Below are positions 17,199-26,748 of a stretch of DNA of 64,000 bases, piece by piece. How positions within the stretch are numbered: the first letter of the stretch is position 1; every line of letters begins with the position of its first letter. The position numbers and the translations under genes were made by a program. Origin of the DNA: JAYREN01 sp963663375 (GTDB lineage: Bacteria; Acidobacteriota; Holophagae; Holophagales; Holophagaceae); the NCBI GenBank assembly GCA_963663375.1, contig OY760195.1, positions 1,550,001-1,614,000 of the forward strand. The letters are read 5' to 3'. The notes under the pieces were generated by a model, which ran no database searches, had not been told where the DNA came from, and was given only the letters and a program-made list of their open reading frames with translations.

Positions 17199-18272
17199 TC
17201 AAGTTCCAAGTGCAACAGGCTTGGGTGGATTTGACCAGAAGGCCTGGAAATCAAAAGCGCCTTCTGGAAGGAAAAGCTCTGCGGGGCATTTCCACCCGAG
17301 GGATTTCCTCGGACGGACATTCAGGGTCCAGGCGATGGTATCGAGTTCATCCTGCGTGTAGACGCTCAGGTCTGAGCCCTTGGGCAAGTAGTCGCGGAGC
17401 AAGCCATTGGTGTTCTCGTTGATGCCGCGTTCCCAGGGGCTGTGCGGGTGGGCGAAGTAGACGGTCATGCCGGTCTCTTTGCTGAACAGCTCGTGGGCCG
17501 CCATCTCCCGCCCCTGGTCGTAGGTCAGGCTGCGCAGCATCTGGGAATCGATACGAGCGAGCACGCGAGAAAAGCTCTCGGCGGCACAGGCAGCCGTGGC
17601 GTGATCCATTTGGGCCAGGACGGTGAACAGGGTCTTGCGTTCAACCAGGGTACCGACCTGGGAGCGGTTGCGGGCGCCCTTGATGAGATCACCCTCCCAA
17701 TGGCCGGGGACCAGGCGCTCGGAAACATCGACGGGACGTTCATCAATGCTGGTCATGTTCGGGATGAGGCCACGTCGGTCCTCCCCCCGCGCACGAGGTC
17801 TGCGGGTCTTGTGGGACTTCCGCAGCAAGGCAATGACCTCGGTGCGCAGCTCGCCTCTGGGCATCGCATAGATGGCGGAGTAGATCGTTTCATGGCTGAT
17901 GCGCACAGGCTCTGGCATACGCGCGAGTGTGCCCCCCACCTGCTCAGGGGACAAGCCGCTGGCCAACCCTTCGAGGACGAGCCGCCACAACGGGGATCCC
18001 ACCTCCAGCTTCCGTAGCACACGGGGTTTGGAGGCAAGCATCTTGGCCCTGGCCTGGGCGTTCTGGAGGCGGTAGCCGCCCGCGAGGGGCTGACGACCGC
18101 GCCTACGGGGACGAGTCGGAGCCTGCCAGTCGTTCCGATCAAGCTCCCGCTTGATGGTCGAAGCCGCGCGATTCAAGCCTCGGGCGATCGCCCGAGGCTT
18201 GAATCCCAACTCCAGCTTCGCCTGGATCATTGCTCGTTCCTCGCAACTCAGGTGTGTGTAATGTCTTCCCAT
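17199..18272 (-). CDS. IS30-family transposase
   Basis: A 357-aa protein with an N-terminal helix-turn-helix (HLSCEERAMIQAKLELG; IARGLNRAASTIKREL) and a C-terminal rve/DDE domain. The catalytic triad is visible as GHWEGDLI (Asp), SLTYDQGREM (Asp) and SPWERGINENTNGLLRDYLP (Glu in the N-E-N context typical of IS30). Length matches complete IS30 transposases, and both inverted repeats are present, so the element may still be active. Confidence 0.93.
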   Translation of the reverse strand: MGRHYTHLSCEERAMIQAKLELGFKPRAIARGLNRAASTIKRELDRNDWQAPTRPRRRGRQPLAGGYRLQNAQARAKMLASKPRVLRKLEVGSPLWRLVLEGLASGLSPEQVGGTLARMPEPVRISHETIYSAIYAMPRGELRTEVIALLRKSHKTRRPRARGEDRRGLIPNMTSIDERPVDVSERLVPGHWEGDLIKGARNRSQVGTLVERKTLFTVLAQMDHATAACAAESFSRVLARIDSQMLRSLTYDQGREMAAHELFSKETGMTVYFAHPHSPWERGINENTNGLLRDYLPKGSDLSVYTQDELDTIAWTLNVRPRKSLGWKCPAELFLPEGAFDFQAFWSNPPKPVALGT

Positions 18273-18312
18273 GCATCCATTCTTTCTGAGGAATGTTGCA
18301 CTTGGGGATTGA
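17199..18312 (-). mobile_element. IS30-family insertion sequence
   Basis: Terminal inverted repeats of about 19 bp lie at 17199-17217 and 18294-18312; by eye 16 of 19 positions agree, sharing CCAAGTGCAACA. The transposase stop codon falls inside the left repeat. The element lies within the upstream non-coding part of IS5-type copy 1. A target duplication could not be assigned. Confidence 0.8.
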
Positions 18313-18373
18313 GCGCGCCTTCCCTGAAAAGCACACCATGACTGGATTTGTCGAGTTTTTCAGGACCGACTGG

Positions 18374-19884
18374 TTAGTCGGCCTTGCAAAACCCCTTCAG
18401 CCGATCCTGGCGGCATCTGAGGGCTGTTGGGGGAGGTGGATGGATTCCAGGTGAGCGAGGAGAGCCTGTAGGGCTGTCCTGAGCGGGCTCGCCAGCAGGT
18501 ACAAAAGGGCCCTGATATGGGCCAGGATCTTCCGCAGGTTGTGCCCGACGCCGCAGAGGATGGCGTTCATCGCGTCGCCCTCCATGCCCTTGAGGAAGTT
18601 CCGCCCTAGCCGTCCGTCCGATTTGATGTGGCCAATCTCGGGTTCTACCGCGGATCTTCGCCTCAGATCCCGCTTCAGGCTGTAGCCGAGCTTGCGAGTC
18701 CCGCTGATGAGCACGCGACTGCGTGCCTCCGGGATCCCGTGCCCCTTGTAGCCCCTGTCCACAAAGGTGTAGGCCGGGAGTTTGCCCGTCAGCCGTTCCA
18801 CCTGGTCCAGTTGGTCATCCAGCATGTGCCCGTCGTAGGGATTGCCGGGGCAAGCCTGGATGCCCACCACGAAGCCTTCCCTATGGGTCACGGCCAGGCT
18901 CACCTTGACGCCAAATTCGTAGGGCTTGTGGGCCTTCCCCTTCGCAATGCATTCCACCTCCGGCGCCGAGAGGCTGTAGACCTTGCCTTTGGTGGTGCGC
19001 TTTTGCGTGAGGATCAGCTCCGAGAGGAGCATCGTCCCCTTGTGGACCTGGAAGGCCGCATCGGACAGCTTGCGCTCCACATCCCGCACCACGCGCCCCG
19101 TCATGGTCTTCAGGCTCTTCAGGATCTTCCTAGCGCGCTTGAACTGCTTGGCCTTCGCGTACCCGCCGTGCTTCTGGAAGGCCCGCGCCATCAGCTTCCG
19201 GTAGCTCTGGCGAAGCTCCAGCCCCTCCGCCTCCGCGATCCGCAGCATCGCCGCATGGACCTTGCGATACAGCCGCGCATCCGTCGGATGCTGGATGGCC
19301 TTGGGCTGCACGGTCGTGTCCATGATGACCTTCTCGAGGCTGCGCTTCGTGATGGTCTTCGTGGCCTTGCCCGCCTCGATGGTGATCTGGAGCAGCTTCT
19401 CCACGCCCTTCTCGCCGATCCGCTGCCGCCACCGCGTCATCTGGCAGGGATGGATCGGCAGGGAATGGCGGAAGAACTCCTCGCCGCAGAAGAACTGCCA
19501 GTAGGGGTTCTCGACCCACCGCGTCACCACCTGCTCGTCCGAGAGATTGAAGGTGTGCTTGAGGAGCTGAAGGCCCGCCATCAGCCGCGTGGGGACCGCC
19601 GGGCGGCCGTTGTTGGGGCAGTACATGGGTCGGAACTCGACGGCGATGGCCTCCCAGTTGATCGTCTGCGCCAGACGGACCAGTTCGTGGTCCATGTCCA
19701 ACGCGAGATCGAGGCGCATGGTCCCGATCATGGCCTGCTGGTGGGTCTTCATCTTCGGTTTCGGATTCATTCGTACACCAGATTCCGGGCGTTCATCCCT
19801 ACCTTTCTGGTGTACGGCATACGTGATAGGTTCCCGTAAATCCCCGTCAAATATGGATCTATGGGGTTATGCAAGGCCGACTAG
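18374..19884 (-). mobile_element. IS5-type insertion sequence, copy 2
   Basis: Bounded by TTAG at 18374-18377 and CTAG at 19881-19884. The internal ends are inverted repeats sharing TAGTCGGCCTTGCA and AACCCC with one mismatch between. It abuts copy 1 on the left. On the right the CTAG contains the TAG stop codon of the decayed IS427-like transposase, so copy 2 appears to have inserted exactly at that gene's end. Confidence 0.8.
18397..19770 (-). CDS. IS5-family DDE transposase, copy 2
   Basis: Intact 457-aa frame, homologous along its full length to the transposase at 15752-17128. It has the same N-terminal domain (RLMAGLQLLKHTFNLSDEQ) and the same catalytic elements (VIMDTTVQPKAIQHP, YTFVDRGYKGHG, RRSAVEPEIGHIK). 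Substitutions are spread evenly, which suggests two related IS types or an old duplication, not a fresh transposition. The upstream 110 bp to the right end are uninterrupted, unlike in copy 1. Confidence 0.88.
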   Translation of the reverse strand: MNPKPKMKTHQQAMIGTMRLDLALDMDHELVRLAQTINWEAIAVEFRPMYCPNNGRPAVPTRLMAGLQLLKHTFNLSDEQVVTRWVENPYWQFFCGEEFFRHSLPIHPCQMTRWRQRIGEKGVEKLLQITIEAGKATKTITKRSLEKVIMDTTVQPKAIQHPTDARLYRKVHAAMLRIAEAEGLELRQSYRKLMARAFQKHGGYAKAKQFKRARKILKSLKTMTGRVVRDVERKLSDAAFQVHKGTMLLSELILTQKRTTKGKVYSLSAPEVECIAKGKAHKPYEFGVKVSLAVTHREGFVVGIQACPGNPYDGHMLDDQLDQVERLTGKLPAYTFVDRGYKGHGIPEARSRVLISGTRKLGYSLKRDLRRRSAVEPEIGHIKSDGRLGRNFLKGMEGDAMNAILCGVGHNLRKILAHIRALLYLLASPLRTALQALLAHLESIHLPQQPSDAARIG

Positions 19885-20592
19885 TTATAGCGGGTGGCAA
19901 GACGGCGGTATTGCATGAGTTTGGCGAACTGGTTCTCGACGGCGTGAGGTGTCCGATAAAGGTAGTGGTCATAGGCAGGGATTCCTTGCAGGGCGAATGA
20001 GGCGGGATCACGGCCTCTGCGCCCATGGCCGCGATGGTCTCTCGAATCGGGGAGCCGTCCTAGGCGCGATCTCCGAACACATACTCGGCAGACACGCTTG
20101 CCAACAGGCTGATGGCATGTTGGCTCTCGTGCATCTGTCCTGGGCTAGGCACGGAATCTAACAGGTTGCCGTAAGCATCGCCGATTAGGTGGATTTTGGT
20201 CGAGAGCCCGCCCCTGGATCTACCGATGCCTTGTGTGTAGGCCCCCCTTTTGCACCAGCACCATGCTGGTGATCCCGGAGGATGGTCCCATCGAGTATCA
20301 CCCATTCGGTATCCGCGTCGCCGCGAAGGACTTCCAGAACGGCCTGCCATTCCCCGGCGCGACTCCAGCAATTGAACCGGGTGAACACGGATGCCCAAGG
20401 GCCGAAGGATTTTGGAAGATCACGCCAGGGTGCGCCCGTTCTGTGTTTCCAGAGAATGGTTTCGACAATTGGCCGGTTGGGCAGGCTCGGTCGTCCCCGC
20501 TCCCCTCCCTTTGAGGGAAGGGGAACGCGAGCTTCGCCCACATTCGATCGCTGAGTTGACTGCGCGGCATTCGAAATTCCAAGGCAAATCAC
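19884..20592 (-). pseudogene. Decayed IS5/IS427-group transposase
   Basis: The N-terminal half (RTGAPWRDLPKSFGPWASVF, WVILDGTILRDHQHGAGAKGG) and the C-terminal half (GRSRGGLSTKIHLIGDAYGN, EYVFGDRA) are in different frames, joined at an A4G6 run at 20242-20251. That is the kind of slippery site used for programmed frameshifting in the IS427 group. After GDRA a TAG replaces the expected Tyr codon, and a second frame change follows before the terminal RRLATRYN. The stop and second shift mean the gene is dead even if the first shift is programmed. It is truncated or abutted by IS5-type copy 2. Confidence 0.8.
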
Positions 20593-20699
20593 CCTAATTG
20601 CACAACTTCGAGCGAGCGCACAACAAAATAATTCATGGGGCGCGCGATTTTAAAGACAGGCCCTAATATGTTTCCCGCTGCGGGTGCTACATTTCGAAA
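20593..20699. other. Short AT-richer intergenic stretch
   Basis: Between the decayed transposase and the terminator of the outer-membrane operon. It is locally less GC-rich than the flanks (ACAACAAAATAATTCATGG). No gene or clear IS end was found. Confidence 0.4.
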
Positions 20700-20741
20700 G
20701 CAAGAAGAAAGGGCCAACCTTGGTCGGCCCTTTCTTCTTGC
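20700..20741 (-). terminator. Rho-independent terminator of the outer-membrane operon
   Basis: Perfect 16-bp arms at 20700-20715 and 20726-20741 flank a 10-nt loop. On the minus strand a GGGCC-rich stem base runs into TTTCTTCTTGC, placed 13 bp past the stop at 20754. The adjacent A/T-rich arms would allow function in either direction. Confidence 0.88.
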
Positions 20742-20753
20742 TTGGTTGAACGA

Positions 20754-21311
20754 TTAGAACTTATAGATGGCCGAGAAAGTCAAAAAGCTAGGGTTGCTGG
20801 GATTCAGCCCCTTCACTCTCGCCGAGTTGCCATCGCTCTTCCATTCAGTAGCAGTGTAAGCCACGGAGGCTGCCCAATTTTTGACAATTGGAACCTCGAG
20901 ACCAAGTCGCCATCCGCCCTTCCAGGAGGTTTCCGGCGAGGCACCATTGAGAGTATTGCCAGTCGCGTCCCACATCACAAGCATGGGACCGGTAAAGATC
21001 TGGGCGCCTCCCCCTACAGGATACCGGAGGTCGAGGCCAACCTGAGTCGAGCGCACGTCATAGGTCACTTCCCCTACGACCTCTTTCCGCATGATGTTTA
21101 GGAAGTCAGCGTGACCAGAGAGTGCTAGGCCCTCCCCTTTGAAGAGAATGGCACCAAACTCAAGACCGTAGCCCTGGGAGTTCCGGGTGAGGTAGCGGAG
21201 GTCGCCTTGGGAGTTGACCCAACTGAGCTTGGCCTGGAAGGTTGTGTCCTGGGCGCAGGCTCCTACGGCCGACATCCCGATCACCAGTGCGATCAATTTA
21301 TTCATTTTCAT
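20754..21311 (-). CDS. Small outer-membrane beta-barrel protein, third gene of TonB operon
   Basis: A 185-aa protein with a signal peptide (MKMNKLIALVIGMSAVGACA, cleavage likely after ACA) followed by alternating hydrophobic-polar strands and a C-terminal Phe (FLTFSAIYKF). That is the beta-signal used by the BAM complex, so an 8-strand outer-membrane barrel is likely. GGAG lies 7 nt upstream of the start. It is 30 bp downstream of the TonB receptor gene and is the last gene before the terminator. No named family is recognised; the operon suggests it helps the receptor or shares its regulation. Confidence 0.7.
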   Translation of the reverse strand: MKMNKLIALVIGMSAVGACAQDTTFQAKLSWVNSQGDLRYLTRNSQGYGLEFGAILFKGEGLALSGHADFLNIMRKEVVGEVTYDVRSTQVGLDLRYPVGGGAQIFTGPMLVMWDATGNTLNGASPETSWKGGWRLGLEVPIVKNWAASVAYTATEWKSDGNSARVKGLNPSNPSFLTFSAIYKF

Positions 21312-21341
21312 AGAGGTTCTCCTATCGATTACAATGAGATA

Positions 21342-24300
21342 TTAGAACTTCAGCCCCAGGTCAATATTGACGCCTCTGGCACCCTGATACATCGTGTTGG
21401 CGTTCGCCCAGCCGAAGTTCGGGGCTTGGGTGATCGCCATGCCGGATTGGGCAGCTGCCAAACTCCTGGTGGCGGTAGCGGTCGGCGTATTAACCCCAGA
21501 CTGACGGATCTGATTGAAGCAGTTGTTAACCGACAGGCTGCTGAAGAACTGCAGTTTCTTGGCAATAGGCACTTTAAGGTTGTACTGGAGATCGAAAGTA
21601 AGATAGTCGGGATTCGACCAAGCGCCTCGGTTCCCATAGTAATAGGGGACCGTAGTGGGGAGACCGGCCATGCCGGTACCCATCGCCGGGCTGATGGAAG
21701 TAGTGTTGGTCATGCTGAAATGTGTGCCACTGCGGTAGCGGCCCAGCAGGCTGACCACGGACTCCACCTTGCCCCAATTGGTGCTGTAGCCCAACCAGCC
21801 CTTAATGACATGATCGCGACTATCGGGCAGTACGCCTTCGGGATTCCAGTTATTGTAGCCCCGGGCGGCCATTTCGTTCCAGAAGAACGCCGCGCCGCTG
21901 CCCACATTGCCTTCTTTGAACTGCTGGGTGCCCGTCATCCGACCATAGGTCCAGTTGCCCTGGAAGGTAAGCTGCTTTGTGATGGGGACCATCCACTCGA
22001 ACTCGACGCCCTTGTATTCGCGTTTACCCTTGGAATCGTTGGTCAGTTCACGGTAGTAAGTAGTCTGGCTGGGCAGGCCAGAGCCAGTGGGGTCCGGGAC
22101 GACTGTGGGAATCGGGAAACCAGCCTGGGCAATCAGGTCCGAGTATTTGCGGTAGATGGCAGTGAGTCGGAGAAAGCCGCCGCCCGCGTACCCGCGGCGG
22201 TAGCCAAGGTTCATCTCATTGGCGTTCTCAGGCTTCAAGCCCTTGTCGATGCCCAGGCTCTTGGAGGGATCCGAATAGCTGTACACATAGCCGTAGTTGG
22301 CGATATTTGTGACCTCCGCGAGGGTGGCGGAGTGAGGGAGGACAGAGCCCTGGTTCCAAAAACGACGAACAGTGGTCGCGCCCTCGCCCACCGAGTAAAG
22401 GGCCATCGTGCTCTGGCCAATGGTGCCGCGGAACTGACCGTAGGAGAAGTTCACCACGCGGCTGCTGTCGCCTGTGATATCCCACTTCACTTCAAATCGA
22501 GGCATGAAGGCAGTGTACTTGTAACGCTCGCCAATGGCGTCTGTACCCTTGCCATTGTCGTAGCGAAGGCCGGCCATCAAACTCCAGTTTTTATTTATTG
22601 ACCATAGATCGTTAACATAGGCCGAGCTCGTGGTCTTCACCGCATCAGCCCCGGCCCCGACGTACTGGGTGGCGGAGGGGATGTAGCCCGTGTAGGGCTC
22701 GTAGCCACTGTAGTCACCGCCGTTCGGGTCCGGCAACCCCAGTTGATAGCGGGAGCCCACGTAGTTGAATACCATGAAGCTGGTGGCGTCGTACTGGCCG
22801 GGGACAGCGAAGGTGGCGCCGTTGGGAGCCTGGGCAGGGGAGAAGGTGATTTCCTTCAACTGCTCGACACCCATATCCATGTTATGGCTGCCCCAACGGG
22901 TATCCAGGATGAGGTTGTAGTTGGCTGCGATGGTCTGGGAATCGCGTTTCTCGGCCTTAAGGGAACCAGGCGTGCCATTGACCCAAGCGAAATCCGTATA
23001 CTGTGACGCATCCTGGGTGGGATCGCCAAGGAGGCTCACGCGGATCGGATCCCCTGGGCCACCAGGGAACTTTACGTGACTCTTCTTGAAGCCATAGCGG
23101 ACGTCAAGACTGCTATTGGCACTCATCATGCCGCGGTAGTTGAACCCGTAAAACTTAGCATCCGAGGACTGGAAGTCATCCACTACGTTGTTGGGGAGGA
23201 AACCGGTAGCATTGGGCCCGCTGGACATCTGTTGGCGACTAAAATAAGTTGGGATGTTTTCTGTGTAGAAATATTCCAACTGGTGCTGAGTGCTAATTTG
23301 CCAGAACAGCTTGAACTGCTGGGTCTTGTCGACGTTCTTACCGCCGATAAGCACGGACTGACCACCGCTGGTGAAACCATAGTTGTATGCAGGAACCGCT
23401 GTCGTCCAGTCACCATTGAAAGTGTAAAAGCCCGATCCCGTCGACATAGAAAATGGATTGTCGAGCTGCTGAGTGGAAACGGTAGTGGGCGTAAACCGAC
23501 CAGAGTAAGTGAAAGTCAGATGATCTTTAATGATGGGACCAGAGACGAAGACCTCGTAGGTGCGCTGGAGTTCGTCGGTCTGGGGAGCATCTTCCGGCCC
23601 GGCAACACCGAGGGCATTGCGCCCACCGGGTCGGAGGGCCGTCCAGCTGTTCCGGTAGAGCTTGGCGCGGAATACGCCAGTGAACTCATTGGAACCGTTC
23701 TTGGTGGTCGCGTTCACGATACCGGAGGAGGTCATGCCATAGCGAGCATTGAGCGGGGACTGAATGACCTGGATGTCTTCGATGGAGTCGTCGAGCACCG
23801 TCTCGGACTGGCGACCCTGGCGGACCATCGGGTCGCGGACGGAGATTCCATTGACCTGGTAAACGGCCTGCCCAGCGATGCCTCCGCGAATCTGCTCATA
23901 ACCAGAGGCACCCGTAATCCCAGGCGCCAGAGCAAGGGCAGCATAAGAGTTAAGCCCCAGGGGGAGATCGGCGAGAGCCTCCTCGGAGAAGGACGTAACA
24001 GTCTTTGTCTCGGTCTTGTCGAAGGTGGCGGACGTCGCGATAACCTCCACGACCGCACCCTGCTGCTGGATGGCCCGCATTGTGAAATCCTGGCGCATGA
24101 CAGAACCGGCGCCCAGACGGAACATGCCCTTGGAGCCGACGAAGCCGTCCTTGGACACAGAAATGGTGTAGTCGCCAGGAGGCAGGAGGGAAAGACGATA
24201 GCTTCCGTCCGCGTTCGTGATGACAACCCGCTCGCCCAGCAACTGGGGAGCCTTTACGTTGACCCGAGTCCCGGCGATGACGCGACCATCTGCTGCTTTG

Positions 24301-24392
24301 ACAACACCGGTCACAGTGCCGACTGACTCCTGCGCTGCCAGCGAAACGCCGACAAGCACAACAGCGAGAGCCGTCATTTGAGTTCTTTTCAT
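21342..24392 (-). CDS. TonB-dependent receptor, Oar-like
   Basis: A 1016-aa outer-membrane protein. A signal peptide (ALAVVLVGVSLAAQ) is followed by a carboxypeptidase-regulatory-like domain (residues about 25-105, GVVKAADGRVIAGTRVNVKA). A plug domain follows (about 120-240; IRGGIAGQAVYQVNGISV, SGIVNATTKNGSNEF), then a long barrel ending NIDLGLKF. This layout is that of Oar/OmpA-related receptors, expanded in Acidobacteriota and linked to uptake of large substrates such as glycans or peptides. The substrate here is unknown. It is flanked by two smaller barrels in one transcription unit and lies between IS remnants. Confidence 0.88.
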   Translation of the reverse strand: MKRTQMTALAVVLVGVSLAAQESVGTVTGVVKAADGRVIAGTRVNVKAPQLLGERVVITNADGSYRLSLLPPGDYTISVSKDGFVGSKGMFRLGAGSVMRQDFTMRAIQQQGAVVEVIATSATFDKTETKTVTSFSEEALADLPLGLNSYAALALAPGITGASGYEQIRGGIAGQAVYQVNGISVRDPMVRQGRQSETVLDDSIEDIQVIQSPLNARYGMTSSGIVNATTKNGSNEFTGVFRAKLYRNSWTALRPGGRNALGVAGPEDAPQTDELQRTYEVFVSGPIIKDHLTFTYSGRFTPTTVSTQQLDNPFSMSTGSGFYTFNGDWTTAVPAYNYGFTSGGQSVLIGGKNVDKTQQFKLFWQISTQHQLEYFYTENIPTYFSRQQMSSGPNATGFLPNNVVDDFQSSDAKFYGFNYRGMMSANSSLDVRYGFKKSHVKFPGGPGDPIRVSLLGDPTQDASQYTDFAWVNGTPGSLKAEKRDSQTIAANYNLILDTRWGSHNMDMGVEQLKEITFSPAQAPNGATFAVPGQYDATSFMVFNYVGSRYQLGLPDPNGGDYSGYEPYTGYIPSATQYVGAGADAVKTTSSAYVNDLWSINKNWSLMAGLRYDNGKGTDAIGERYKYTAFMPRFEVKWDITGDSSRVVNFSYGQFRGTIGQSTMALYSVGEGATTVRRFWNQGSVLPHSATLAEVTNIANYGYVYSYSDPSKSLGIDKGLKPENANEMNLGYRRGYAGGGFLRLTAIYRKYSDLIAQAGFPIPTVVPDPTGSGLPSQTTYYRELTNDSKGKREYKGVEFEWMVPITKQLTFQGNWTYGRMTGTQQFKEGNVGSGAAFFWNEMAARGYNNWNPEGVLPDSRDHVIKGWLGYSTNWGKVESVVSLLGRYRSGTHFSMTNTTSISPAMGTGMAGLPTTVPYYYGNRGAWSNPDYLTFDLQYNLKVPIAKKLQFFSSLSVNNCFNQIRQSGVNTPTATATRSLAAAQSGMAITQAPNFGWANANTMYQGARGVNIDLGLKF

Positions 24393-24428
24393 AATTAACT
24401 CCTATGGATCAATCGAAGGGAATCCAGC

Positions 24429-25136
24429 TTAGAACTTCATGCCGAGGGCGATATCGAGCATGTAGCCCCGGCGAGTCTTGGTCTCAGAAGCGGCAGCCAC
24501 ACCCGTGTACACGCGGGGCATGTAGTTGACCGAGGAGTAGCCGACAGTCGAGACGTTGACCTCGAAGGAGAACGATTCGCCGAACGGGCGATGCAAACCA
24601 GCGAAGGCCCCGACATTCAGCTTGTTCTCGGTAGGCTTGGCGGCGATAGATTCATTGATACCGCCTGGACCTGTGCCAACCAACTGGCCAAGAGCCTCCT
24701 GAGTGTATTTAAGCGAGTCGAAAGTGAGACCGGCCTGGTAGTTCCATCCCCACACCAGAGGAGACCGGAAGCCACCACGCAAAGTGAAGCCATTGAGCGA
24801 GTTCCTCCGAGTGTCAGCAGAGGTGGACGCTTGGACGAGGCCACCGGGGAACTGAGTGCCAGCAGCACCAAATTCCATAGTCTTGTTGTCCCCATTCATG
24901 GTCATGTAGCCGAGTTCACCGAAGATGGCGGACTGGCCCCATGTAGCGAGATCGGCGGTGATGGAAATTCCCACCATTGCGTTCTTGTTCATGTCCTCAT
25001 GAAGGGCTCCTCCCGTCACGCCAAACCGGAACTTGACTCCCGGATTGAGCGGAAGATCTGCTGCCCCAAGTGTTGACACCGAACCAGCAACCAGCACCAA
25101 CCCAGCGAGGGCGGTAAGAAGTTTTCTTGTCGGCAT
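24429..25136 (-). CDS. Outer-membrane beta-barrel protein, first gene of TonB operon
   Basis: The ATG at 25136 has GGAGG 5 nt upstream and gives 235 aa; an upstream frame extension has no such site. A signal peptide (LLTALAGLVLVAGSVSTLGAA) leads into a barrel-like sequence ending YMLDIALGMKF, with the C-terminal Phe. The end resembles that of the adjacent TonB receptor (DLGLKF). It is probably an accessory porin-like protein. It is the promoter-proximal gene of the three; the upstream region is AT-rich. Confidence 0.7.
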   Translation of the reverse strand: MPTRKLLTALAGLVLVAGSVSTLGAADLPLNPGVKFRFGVTGGALHEDMNKNAMVGISITADLATWGQSAIFGELGYMTMNGDNKTMEFGAAGTQFPGGLVQASTSADTRRNSLNGFTLRGGFRSPLVWGWNYQAGLTFDSLKYTQEALGQLVGTGPGGINESIAAKPTENKLNVGAFAGLHRPFGESFSFEVNVSTVGYSSVNYMPRVYTGVAAASETKTRRGYMLDIALGMKF

Positions 25137-25639
25137 GAATGCCTCCATCGAGTGACCAAAAAGGTCGTTTCTTGTTGCGCGGACACACAAACCGGCTATC
25201 CGCTGTTAAAAAATGAGATTTTCAAGCCAAGCGGGAAAAAATAAATTAGACATGAATCGTTTTGGGATGATCAGCTTCCGGAGACTGTACATTTGACCCC
25301 AAAGGAAATTTCAAGGGGAGGAACCTTTGGAAGGAAGATAGCACCGAATGCGCAACCCGAAGCGAGGAATTTCGAATCCGTCCCATTGTCCCGTGACTTT
25401 TGTCACACATTCGCCACAACCATTCCCGGCCATGCACCGCACCTCATGAAAGCACTGTCCCGGAGGATGGGGGGATGAAGGAGATGAATAGGTGCGATCC
25501 AGCTGGCGCAGACTGTCCCCAAGGAGAGATTCTAAAAGTGGCCGAACCTGCCCCGTGAGCCGGGGCAATCGCAACACCCTTGGAAGACCATGATGGATAG
25601 TAGGCGGTAAGCGGGGACGCCGACAGCGTGAAGGTGGCG
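25137..25639. other. AT-rich leader and promoter region of the outer-membrane operon
   Basis: About 500 bp without a supported gene. The stretch 25200-25290 is strikingly AT-rich for this genome and must contain the operon promoter. TTGAAA elements occur but no hexamer pair with good spacing stands out. The rest, toward 25640, trails into the 3' flank of the decayed ISAs1-type transposase. Confidence 0.5.
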
Positions 25640-26708
25640 TGATTTGATGCTCCCCCGGGGCTTAGATCCATGCGCAGGAGGTACAGAACGATATGGCGAA
25701 GCATGGCAGCGGCCTCGGGGGCGCTGCCCTTGCGGATGCGGCTATGATCCTCCCGCAGACTCACATCCAGCACCCAGTGCAGGCGGATCTCGATGCTCCA
25801 GTGTCCGCGCACGATCGCCCCGAGGCCTTCCGCATCGCTTCCCGGCAGGCTGCTGATGTAGATGCGCTGTTCCAGGCTCCGCTTCTCGCTGATGATCCGT
25901 TCCGACTCCACCGGCACGGCGCTCTTCAGGCCCTTCCACGCTTTCTTTCCCGGCAGTCAGTCCAAATCCTCCATCGCCCAGACCCGGCGGATCTCGATAC
26001 GGCCGTGGCCCTTCTCCGTCATCTCGGCATAACTGTAGGGCAAGCCGCGGAACGCCTCCTCCCGCGCCCAGCGAAAATACTCGGCCATCTCCTCGCTCAT
26101 CAGGCCCTGGTTGCCTTTCTAGGCCAGCACGTAATTGGCCTTGCGCTTCACGATCTCGTTCGCGATCGTCTTCAGGCAGCCCATGGCGTCGATCGCCATG
26201 ATACAGTCCTTCAGGCCGAGAATCATCGGAAGTTCCGGTATGGCTGTGATCTAGTTGCTCTTGCTGTCCACGGCTCACTGCCCAAGTACGAGACCGCTCC
26301 CATGCGAAAAGGCGCTAACCATGGGCAACGCGGCTTTCACCGAGGCGGTGTCGAAGGAACGGCACAGGGTCTTGCCTTCGACCGACACGACATCCCGAGG
26401 CAGAGCAGGCCGGATGGATTGGATCTACGAGAGGAAGCACTCCGTGAATGCCTTGCATCGATGCGGGCGAACACGCGGCCCAGTGTGTCGTTAGAGGGAA
26501 TTCCGCCGGGGAATTCCAGGTAGGTGCGAAGCCAGTCCTCCTGATCCTCGGCGAAGGACTCGACCTCTGTCCATGAGCCCGCGCCTCCCAGGGCCGCCAG
26601 AACACCCAGGATCACGAGATGGAGCAATTTTTGGCGGACCTTCTCCGGCGACCGGGGATCGGCGAGACGGGCGAAGTGACTGACGAGACAGCGCGGGCTG
26701 CTGTCCAT
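25640..26708 (-). pseudogene. Degenerate ISAs1-family (H-repeat type) transposase
   Basis: The N-terminal part starts at 26708 (HFARLADPRSPEKVRQKLLH, LVILGVLAALGGAGSWTEVE), which is the DDE_Tnp_1-associated domain of ISAs1 transposases. The C-terminal part is in a different frame (YISSLPGSDAEGLGAIVRGHW, IEIRLHWVLDVSLREDHSRI). Stop codons and frameshifts separate them across 25900-26400, so no full-length protein can be made. In intact relatives this is a ~370-aa DDE protein. A near-consensus promoter still lies upstream at 26749-26778. Confidence 0.82.
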
Positions 26709-26748
26709 GGATCATCCAGACAACAGGCATGGTGGAAATGAGCTACAA

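Larger units (their letters stand above)
15724..18373 (-). mobile_element. IS5-type insertion sequence, copy 1, interrupted by IS30
   Basis: The left end follows a TTAG at 15720-15723 and begins TCGAGCCTGAGAAAGCCCC. A matching degraded end occurs at about 18353-18371 (TTTTTCAGGACCGACT), so the element spans both sides of the IS30 at 17199-18312. The IS30 sits in the non-coding region upstream of the transposase. The segment upstream of the transposase start closely matches the corresponding part of copy 2 up to about 17190, then diverges at the IS30. TTAG/CTAG targets (YTAR) are those of IS5-family elements. Confidence 0.7.

Noticed and set aside
17129..17320. N-terminal extension of the IS5 copy 1 transposase
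   Set aside because: It runs into the IS30 gene and lacks homology; copy 2 begins at the corresponding internal Met.
25742..26278. 178-codon frame in the ISAs1 remnant
   Set aside because: It has no similarity to the transposase; the recognisable pieces are in other frames.
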